A stretch of DNA of 64,000 nucleotides, taken from NCBI RefSeq assembly GCF_011397635.1, contig NC_064763.1, forward strand, positions 20,039,437 through 20,103,436, in the 5' to 3' direction. Of this stretch, positions 57,701-64,000 are shown piece after piece. Numbering within the stretch: the first letter of the stretch is position 1; every line of letters begins with the position of its first letter. This DNA is from Epinephelus fuscoguttatus. Taxonomy: Eukaryota > Chordata > Actinopteri > Perciformes > Serranidae. The position numbers were made by a program, and so were the translations under genes. The notes beneath the pieces were generated by a model. It was not told where the DNA came from. It searched no databases and worked only from the letters and a program-made list of their open reading frames with translations.

Positions 57701-60533
57701 GTGTTACATGTCAAGCCCATCACACCTCTTATGCTTCTGGAAAGTTGGCGTACCGTTTAAAATTACACTGAAACACCACTGCGTAAGCTGGTGTAATAAA
57801 TAGTCTTCATTGTGGCCCCATCACCGGATCTCTGTATAAAAGGGCTATTGAAACATTTAAGGTTCAGCCCAAAGCTACAGGGGTCGGGGGCATGATCCCC
57901 TGGGAAGGTTTTTGTTCCCATTCACAGCAGCAACATGCACTATTTTCAAGCCATTTGAGATAATAGAATGCCCAAAAATCTGTACATAATTTGAGAAAAC
58001 ACGATAGCTCAAAGGCGTCAAAACTCAAGCAACACCTGTAGTATTTACAATAATTTTATTTAAGACCAACTCCTTTTGGATTGTTGCCCATCAGGATCAT
58101 CAATTGTTGCCAAGGAAAAAATAAACCTCTAGAGCCCACAGCCTGTTGTGCAATTGTATAAACGAAGCAACCCCCTCACCCCCTGCTCTGCTCCTGAACC
58201 TGAAAACCTTCCAAACCTGTTACGATGCAGTGAACACTGTGATGTTAAACACCAAACGTATGGAAGCATGCATCGGCTGTTGCAGACGGCGTCATTACTG
58301 TCAGCTGCCTGCCTGATAAACTGGCTAACTAATTTCTTTGCGAGGATTCCGACGTGACAGTGCTGAGCTGTAAATTGCTACGAGGCAGCAGAGAGAACAT
58401 GGTAGACTAAATGAGAGTAATAAGGGTCTTATCAAACCAGACCTAAATCATAATGCTCCTGCTATAGAGCTAATGGAGAAATACAGACATAGATAACTTT
58501 AATGGTTATCTCTTCCTACTAATTTTCCCAGAGGGTTCAATAGGAAAATTAGCAGGAAGATGCAACCATTTATCTTTCTCTTTGTTTATCTCTCTTGTGT
58601 GTGTCCCAACGTGCAGGCTATTACACAAATTGAATTTGTGAGATCTTTTAGGATGGGCAGAAAACGTAGCACTTGCCCTTTTTCTTAGATTGGCATTTGT
58701 TGTAAGCTCCCTAATAGTTGACCAAACGTTAGTCGACCAGAACAGCAGCAAAAAGGTCATTAGTTGGCAAGATTTCATTGGTCGCTTAGTTGCAAAAAAA
58801 CAAAACAAAACTAACAAACTAACATGAAACACTATTAGGAGCTGCGCCTTGTCAAAATAAATCAAAACCTATATAACTGGACCATGTGGGAATTTAATTT
58901 GAAAGGACAGACACAGGAAGAGGCCACACTCAGCAGTCAGACAGGAGTCAGGTTACAAACCAATCACAGCCGACAGATATCTTTCCCTTCTTCTGTAAAT
59001 ATTCAGCCTGATAAATACTGAAAAGTTGATCATGTTAGTGCAGGGCTACCCAGAGCTTTACATCCTAAGGCAGCCTAAGGCACACCTGTGCAATAATCAT
59101 GCTGTCTAATCAGCATCTTGATATGCCACACCTGTGAGGTGGGATGGATTATCTCGGCAAAGGAGAAGTGCTCACTAACACAGATTTAGACAGATTTGTG
59201 AATAATATTTGTGAGAAATGGTCTTTTGTGTGTATAGAAAATGTTTTAGATCTTTGAGTTCAGCTCATGAAAAATGGGAGCAAAAAAGTGTTGCGTTTAT
59301 ATTTTTGTTCAGTGTAGATAGGCTATAAATAGGCTATACACTGCTTGTTAAGGGTCCTTCGCAACCACAGAAAAGGCACAAGAGAAGTGCTCAGAGCCTG
59401 ACCTCGCTTTTCCAGGTGATTAAAGAAGCGACATGTGTACGGCCCCTAATTTCCAGGGCTGGTACCTGCAGTTATTCCACAGGCTAGTTAATAACATGTC
59501 GGGCAGGAAATCCAAAGTGTGGGATCATTTTGAGAAGGTGAAGGACGAACCCAAGGTGATATGTAAACTCATCTTCATTGGTCGACTACAAACATGACGT
59601 ATCATCTGAAACATGGAAGTAGCTACATGCCCATCAGCCCACAGTGTCATTAACAGGCGGCTCGCTCAGTGTGTGATGTGCACTTGTAGATAAAATATAG
59701 GCCTATATTAATGAAGGTTCATTAGTACGGTTTTGTATTTCTCTGTTATGTAGCACAGTGTTAACAATGTTACTGATACTATTCTTTCTCACACCTTCAA
59801 CTCAAACCATTGTGTTGCACCACCTAAAATACTGTATATCATCAAATGATTAAATTAATATCGTAAACATGCTGGCGACTAGTTGACTAATGACCTTAAA
59901 TGACGACTATTGGTCGACTAGGAAAATTCTTAGCTGAAATGCCTTGAAAGATTTGAATACATCTGCTTAACCCTGAAGCGTGACCGTGTTGTGCTGTCAC
60001 AAGGCATGTATACTTCTCCCCATTACACTTAACGGGTTGTTTTTATGCAGTGGCTTGATATGCAGCCATTTGTTATTGAAAGAGATGCTAACAGCCACTC
60101 TTTGCCTCTGCAAATAAAAGGGTAATTGGCTCTCTGAAGCTGAGCCACCAGATTTCCTGCTGGATTTCCTGCAGTTGACATTTGGCCTCAAACGTTCTCT
60201 CAGCGTTCACCCACCTTGATGTGCTGGAACTCCTTCTCCTCCTCCTGGAGCACCTCGAGCTGCTTCAGCACAGGCTCCTGCTGGAACTCACCACGGTCAA
60301 TCTGCATCACAGTTAAATCAGGGTTGTCAGTAGTCATATATAGTGAATATTGCAGACCAGATAGACTTTAGAGGATGCATATGACAGAAGGCTGCATCAC
60401 AGCATCAGACTGTGTTGACTCACCATCATCTGTTTGATGCTTGTGTGCTCCTCGCTCTCCCGCGCTGCATTGTGATCCTTGTGAACGATCTCCACCCGGA
60501 TGTCATTTTTTGCTGAAACCACTCCTTTGAGAT
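51714..60533 (-). CDS. kirrel3: Kin of IRRE-like protein 3 (NEPH2), last three coding exons (5' part outside window)
   Basis: KIRREL3 is an immunoglobulin-superfamily adhesion protein of neuronal and kidney cell junctions. Only the distal cytoplasmic tail is here. Exons: 60533-60424 (starts with two bases of a split codon; [19 protein letters not shown] ... TSIKQMM), 60301-60215 ([20 protein letters not shown], ending FQHIK) and 52190-51714 ([16 protein letters not shown] through [18 protein letters not shown] and [19 protein letters not shown] to RMQTHV and TAA). All junctions are AG/GT and phases agree. The last exon encodes 158 residues rich in Ser/Tyr, with YSVNTF and YDYSQR as plausible phosphotyrosine sites. 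The C-terminal THV is the PDZ-binding motif that in this family recruits ZO-1-type scaffolds. The stretch [18 protein letters not shown] looks longer than in the mammalian protein. The 8-kb intron between 60214 and 52191 is full of transposons. Immunoglobulin and membrane exons lie beyond 64000. Confidence 0.93.
52806..53010 (+). repeat. Dispersed head/unit repeat, copy with about one unit
   Basis: ATCAGCCCAGTCGCCAACAG, TTGGCACTGTATGTTTCTGC, ATATCAACATTTCTAGTTAC, GGAGGTGGAGGGGATGGTGG, then GAGTCATTGCTGTGTGACCA and CTTTTTAGGGAC follow the same order as 26853..27120. Confidence 0.6.
53395..53554 (+). repeat. 56-bp units and tail of the dispersed repeat
   Basis: GTTTTTCCAGTGAGGATAGT (53411) and GCTTTTCCAGCAGGGATTCT (53465) are 54 bp apart and match the unit family. 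AACCAAGTGGTTTTTGTGCC follows, as in the tail of other copies. A hAT element begins immediately after. Confidence 0.5.
53555..54377. mobile_element. Non-autonomous hAT element, relative of 34985, 3' truncated with internal duplication
   Basis: Starts CAGGGGTAGACAACCTGTGG and contains ATGCTCATTTAGACCTATTT and TTTTGCGGCTCCACATAGG, parallel to 34985..35596. A block of about 85 bp (GTGATTCTGACATTCTCCAA ... GAATAAATG) occurs twice, at about 53690-53770 and 54010-54090, almost unchanged. The right terminus is replaced by an L2-like fragment. Confidence 0.55.
54378..55120 (+). mobile_element. L2/Rex1-like LINE, C-terminal coding fragment and 3' end
   Basis: An open frame to 54779 reads [20 protein letters not shown], then [20 protein letters not shown] and [14 protein letters not shown], the conserved end of L2/CR1-group polyproteins. 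The following 330 bp is 3' UTR ending ACAATGACAATAAAGGACTT. It is 5'-truncated, and the remaining frame is intact over about 130 codons. Confidence 0.7.
55121..56619. other. KIRREL3 intron sequence, nothing recognised
   Basis: No exon-like segment or classified repeat seen. Confidence 0.4.
56620..57790. other. GC-richer intronic segment with an unassigned ORF, possible transposon
   Basis: It differs from its surroundings in CpG content, especially 57540-57600 (GCAGCGTCAGCGGCCGCGAG). A minus-strand open frame at 57632..57339 includes [20 protein letters not shown] and [20 protein letters not shown], protein-like but unrecognised. No terminal repeats were identified. It may be a piece of an unclassified element rather than a host exon. 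Confidence 0.3.
57791..58697. other. KIRREL3 intron sequence with repeat scraps
   Basis: 58060-58120 (ACTCCTTTTGGATTGTTGCC and ATCAGGATCATC) resembles a common fish interspersed word. Nothing else is recognised. Confidence 0.3.
59075..59318. mobile_element. Tc1-like element terminal fragment nested in the hAT copy
   Basis: CATGCTGTCTAATCAGCATC, GCCACACCTGTGAGGTGGGA, then AGTGTTGCGTTTATATTTTT and GTTCAGTGTA: this is the terminal inverted-repeat region of a well-known fish Tc1-like family, ending CAGTG next to TA. Only one end is present. Confidence 0.55.
59496..59597 (+). pseudogene. BED zinc-finger start of hAT transposase (truncated)
   Basis: Same 33-residue frame as at 32197..32096, beginning [15 protein letters not shown] and reaching VICKL before ending at TGA. 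It shares the same truncation point, so the deletion predates the spread of this non-autonomous family. Confidence 0.65.
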
Positions 60534-61628
60534 CTGAAGGAGAGGGAGAGACGGAGCAGTGTGGCTGATTGGCAGAGGCTGATAGATGCATTGGTCCTGT
60601 ATCCCACCGTATCCCCGCCTGATGCACTCACGGCAGCTTCAAAAGCCACTTTTCCCTCAGTTCTCACTGCGACGGTCATAATGAAGACTGTGGTGTACAC
60701 ACAACACTCTGCAGTCTGACCTTAACTTACTTACTGAGCACTTGGATAAAGCCCATCTTGCTAACACTCACTTGTCCTCGAACCTCACGGTACGATACTG
60801 ATCAATGTCTGCAATCTAATAATGCCGCTGTGTGTAGCTGGTCTGGGAATATGAATATAAAATGTCTGGCCTGTCACAAAGCTTACTTTAGCTCACAGAG
60901 GCACCACTGAGCTGACTGTATGTGAAATGATCCTGACTCTACTGCACTTCCTCTCTTCTTTTGGCATTTTGAAACGATGTAGATACAAAATTGAAACACG
61001 TTTATCAATAGAGGCTGTGTTACTCACTTTGCAAAAAGTCTCCCAGCACTATGCCTATTAAACTAACTATCAGTCCCTGGGTACAACATTGCTAAGTACA
61101 AAGTTACAAAGAGAATATTTCACCTGAAATTAGCAGGAAACAGAGAAGGAACACAGCATCCTCTGGGGTGAGCTTTCATGTTTTTATCTTTGAATGTTAT
61201 CCATTAAACTTTTTTTTTAAAATAACGTCTGTTTTGAAATGCAGTAAAGTACTAAAGTGTGTGGCTTGAAAGTGTTTCTGGTTGGCTTTTACTGTTCTCT
61301 TAACTTCTACTGACAGTTGTTCATTACAGCTATTTATAACACTGTATGGCAGACAACATAGAGCAATATCTATCAATGGTAATGTGGCATAAAGAAAGTT
61401 TATTTTGGATTTAGAAATTACTTAATATTAGTGTTAAAAGTAGAGCCATTTCTTCTTTATTTTTAATAATACATTTTAAAGTTTTAGAATGTCGGCCCTG
61501 TCTACGCATATAAAGATATTTTCATAAAAACTGATATTTTCCTTTACATTTCTGCCTCTTGTTCAAGTGCAAAGAGAGTTTTAGGTCACAGGTGCAGATG
61601 TTTCATACTGTTACTAAATGGAGTGTTT
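60534..61628. other. KIRREL3 intron sequence upstream of the last three exons
   Basis: No further exon with credible KIRREL3 coding content is seen; no classified repeat. Confidence 0.4.
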
Positions 61629-62074
61629 GGGCCGTTTCATAGTCGACGCAAAGGCACGCAGACGTGAACGCATCGAGACGCATTGGCTGCCATGATGCGT
61701 GCTTGCGTCTCAAAATGTGTTGTCCATTTTTTTCCTACCCAACGCAGCAACGCGTGTAATACCATGCGTTGCCAGCGGGGGTGATAATCCAAGTAACGTA
61801 CTTGAAATTAACCACTATTTGTTATTCACAGAAGAAGCAGGTATGAAATATGGCGGGCGAGGAGGAAATACTTTGCGAACTCATACGGGCACACCCCCAT
61901 TTATATCACAGTTCTAGTGCCCTGCACTCTAATAAAATAGCAGTACCAACTAGCTACAGCAGTACTAGCTAGCCCGAATGTACCGGTTGCTCGCATTCAA
62001 TGAATTGACTATGAAAAAAAGTGTGTTGCTCGCGTCGTTTGCACGTGTTGTGTGCGTCGACTATGAAACAGCCC
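61629..62074 (+). mobile_element. PIF/Harbinger-type MITE with MADF-protein start
   Basis: Ends GGGCCGTTTCATAGTCGACG and, reverse-complemented, GGGCTGTTTCATAGTCGACG are flanked by TTT at 61626-61628 and 62075-62077 (3-bp duplication). The interior contains the opening of a MADF/Myb-like protein frame, the accessory protein that PIF/Harbinger elements encode, which supports the assignment. Confidence 0.75.
61850..61972 (+). pseudogene. MADF (Myb/SANT-like) domain start, truncated
   Basis: A 40-codon frame reads MAGEEEILCELIRAHPHLYH then SSSALHSNK and stops. The pattern L-I-x-x-H-P-x-L-Y is the first helix and LYD-type block of MADF domains. The remaining helices are missing. Confidence 0.5.
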
Positions 62075-62562
62075 TTTGGGAAACAATAACATCATCTCCT
62101 CAATTCCTGCATGCCCATCGTTGCTTTATGTAATGAGCATGGGCCAGAAATAACAATAATGGTGGACCAGTGTCTGAAATCAACTTTTTCAATCACCAGC
62201 CAAAGGGACTGGTGGATGAAAATATTCACCGGCCAAGCATATCTTTTACTGGCCAAAACTTAAGTGGCTAGCAGCAGACTGGCAGCAAGAGCCGCAACAC
62301 TAGGAGCACTCGAGTCGGTCAGTTTCACTGCACTGTTTAGATGCACATAAAAACAAAAGGTAGTGTGTGTGTGCACGTATGTGTGTGAAACTCTGACAGA
62401 CAGCCGGGGTCGCAAATGACACCAAAATGTGGTAGAGACTGAGAGCATGGGTTGCCTTCTGAGATTTACTCACCAAATGGAAAATCTACCCATATTTGGC
62501 ACTTGGTGGGTGTTAATTTCAGACCTCGTGGCGGACTACTGCTTTGTTTATGTTTTGTTAGC
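62075..62562. other. KIRREL3 intron sequence
   Basis: 62190-62275 contains CACCAGCCAAAGGGACTGGT and GGCCAAAACTTAAGTGGCTA words that look repeat-derived. No termini found. Confidence 0.3.
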
Positions 62563-62570
62563 ATGACTAC

Positions 62571-63540
62571 TAGGTATGCACCGAATATTCGGTAACCGAA
62601 TATATTTGGCCGAATATTGCAAAAAAACACACATTCAGTATTTGGTGGAATAAGTGAAAAGCAAGGCCGAATAATAGTGGTGTGTTTTGATAATGCAATC
62701 AAACGGCGTGCTGTGACGGGTGGAGTAAAATGTCGGCAGTGTGGTGATCCGTCCGTCACGGCACTCACATTTGCGACTAAAAATAGTTTTGAGTGAGCAA
62801 AATAGGCTTAAATCATTCAGCACACTGTGCGAGCAGCCTACAGATTTCAACCAGCAGCAGAAACGAAAGGCGAATCCCACCGATTGTGGGTTGAACGGGG
62901 GTCACAGACACAGACAGTAATGTATTCCTGTCAAATATGGCGGCCATCGGCTTACCGGCGACGGAGAAGTCGGCTCCAATAATATCCTCTTCTTGGTGTC
63001 ATGACTGCCCAGAAGTACCTGAACAGCTGAGCCAGCCGAAAACAGGTATGTGATGTGTCAGAGGACAAACGAGCCGTTCACGGCCCACAAACCTCACCGC
63101 ACTTTAGGGACTGTTCTTTACTTATGAAGGGGAGGAGGGTGGCTGGTTGATTTTTATTTTATTTATTTATTTTATTTTGATCCCCCCTATGTTCATCACT
63201 GATTGATGCTGTTTTTGAAGTATGAATAAGTCAATAAGTAATTTATTCCATTGAAATATCATTGATGTATTATAGAAAAGTGATTTATCTTTTCATAAAT
63301 GACAAAAGGCACATCTGCCTCATTTTTGCTGTGGTATCGTGATACTACTCAGAACCATGACATTTTCATTGGTATCGCACAGTGGGTCCCAATTTTGGTA
63401 CCGTGACAACACTAATCTGGAGGGGGTTCATCTGCAAAAACTAATAAAAAACTAAACAGCAATTTTCGGTATTCGGTATTCAGCCAAGCGTTTAATATTA
63501 TTCGGCTTTGACCACAAATTTTCATTTCGGTACATCCCTA
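62571..63540. mobile_element. Non-autonomous hAT element with perfect 8-bp duplication
   Basis: Ends TAGGTATGCACCGAA and, reverse-complemented, TAGGGATGTACCGAA; flanks ATGACTAC at 62563-62570 and 63541-63548 are identical. Subterminal regions repeat TATTCGG/CCGAATA. 970 bp; interior frames on the minus strand are short, and no transposase domain is recognised. Confidence 0.85.
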
Positions 63541-63548
63541 ATGACTAC

Positions 63549-64000
63549 TTTACACTTAGAGTGCTTTCAGACCTAGAGTTGTCTAGCTTTGGTCTGAATC
63601 AGGGACTTATTTTGTTCCAAAGTTGTATAATTGCCTAGAGCTGGTTCGTGTTCTCACGGCAGCATTTACAAGCAGACCAGATCAAATGCCTTGTGTGAGA
63701 AAGCTGCTCTTGATTGGTCAGGATATTCATGCGGGAAAAATCCAGGAAGTAAACAAAACCTGGAGGAAGAGTACACTTGCAAGATAAATGTGACACTTTC
63801 TAATGTCACAATGGAGGGACAACTACGCAGGTTGATTTTAGCGCTGCTCATCGTGGACTATATTGCTGTCATTGTTCATTTTAGTCAAACCATACAGTTT
63901 GAAAACGAGGCGTGGCTCCAACTAGAAAACAATGTTTTGATGCATTGGATGTGCTGAATGTGCATATTAAGGCAGTACAGGAGGAGGTGCACATTAATAA
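63549..64000 (+). mobile_element. Unclassified DNA element, cut by the window end
   Basis: Begins near TTAGAGTGCTTTCAGACCTA, followed by AGAAAGCTGCTCTTGATTGG and AGGAAGTAAACAAAACCTGG, words I associate with a frequent fish DNA element. A 48-codon frame at 63811..63957 (MEGQLRRLILALLIVDYIAV, hydrophobic) is unassigned. The right end is not visible. Confidence 0.4.

Larger units (their letters stand above)
58698..59935 (+). mobile_element. Non-autonomous hAT element, longer sister of 31907..32463, hosting a Tc1 remnant
   Basis: The order GCTCCCTAATAGTTGACC, CCTTGTCAAAATAAATCAAA, CAGTCAGACAGGAGTCAGGT, CTAATTTCCAGGGCTGGTAC, the BED frame and CGGCTCGCTCAGTGTGTGA is the reverse of the REXO2 intron 5 copy, with only a few differences across the shared 230 bp around the BED frame. 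The terminal bases are decayed, so the limits are approximate. Confidence 0.65.

Overview
This window looks like teleost fish nuclear DNA, most likely from a spiny-rayed (percomorph) species. The evidence is spliced vertebrate genes with GT-AG introns, AC/GT and ATGG microsatellites, Rex3-type non-LTR retrotransposons with ATGG tails, a tRNA-derived SINE, Tc1-like elements and many short hAT, PIF/Harbinger and TTAA-targeting DNA transposons. Nothing bacterial is present, so there are no operons, ribosome binding sites or CRISPR arrays. No database search was possible. Gene names rest on recognised protein sequence, and repeat family names rest on termini, target-site duplications (TSDs) and recognised protein fragments.

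Two real genes are supported, both on the minus strand. REXO2 (oligoribonuclease / small-RNA exonuclease) is complete, with seven coding exons between 37167 and 31003. All junctions can be read. One intron uses a GC-AG donor, and three hAT elements sit in its introns. About 14.5 kb upstream of the REXO2 start codon lie the last three coding exons of KIRREL3 (60533..51714), encoding the end of the cytoplasmic tail and the C-terminal PDZ-binding THV. Its ectodomain and membrane exons lie beyond 64000. The genes are neighbours in tandem; no functional link between them is implied.

Positions 1-30700 hold no confirmed gene. They contain a RecQ-helicase fragment inside a short element, a piggyBac-like element with a Rex3 copy inside it, two TTAA elements or relatives, a long 56-bp tandem array broken by a Harbinger-type and a hAT-type insertion, a SINE, a probable solo LTR, a Tc1-like element, and two unassigned coding-like fragments (3320..3557 and 25637..25782). 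Positions 37250-51700 hold further repeats, a TTAA element with a short unassigned ORF that ends in a splice-donor sequence, and a Rex3 copy split by a Tc1-like element. The KIRREL3 introns and the right end are packed with hAT, L2-like, Tc1 and Harbinger-like pieces.

The least ordinary structure is a dispersed repeat with a unique 'head' followed by a variable number of about 56-bp units. There is about one unit at 26853 and 52806, and roughly 17 in higher-order arrangement at 8205..10938. Several transposon junctions are clean enough to establish insertion order by eye.
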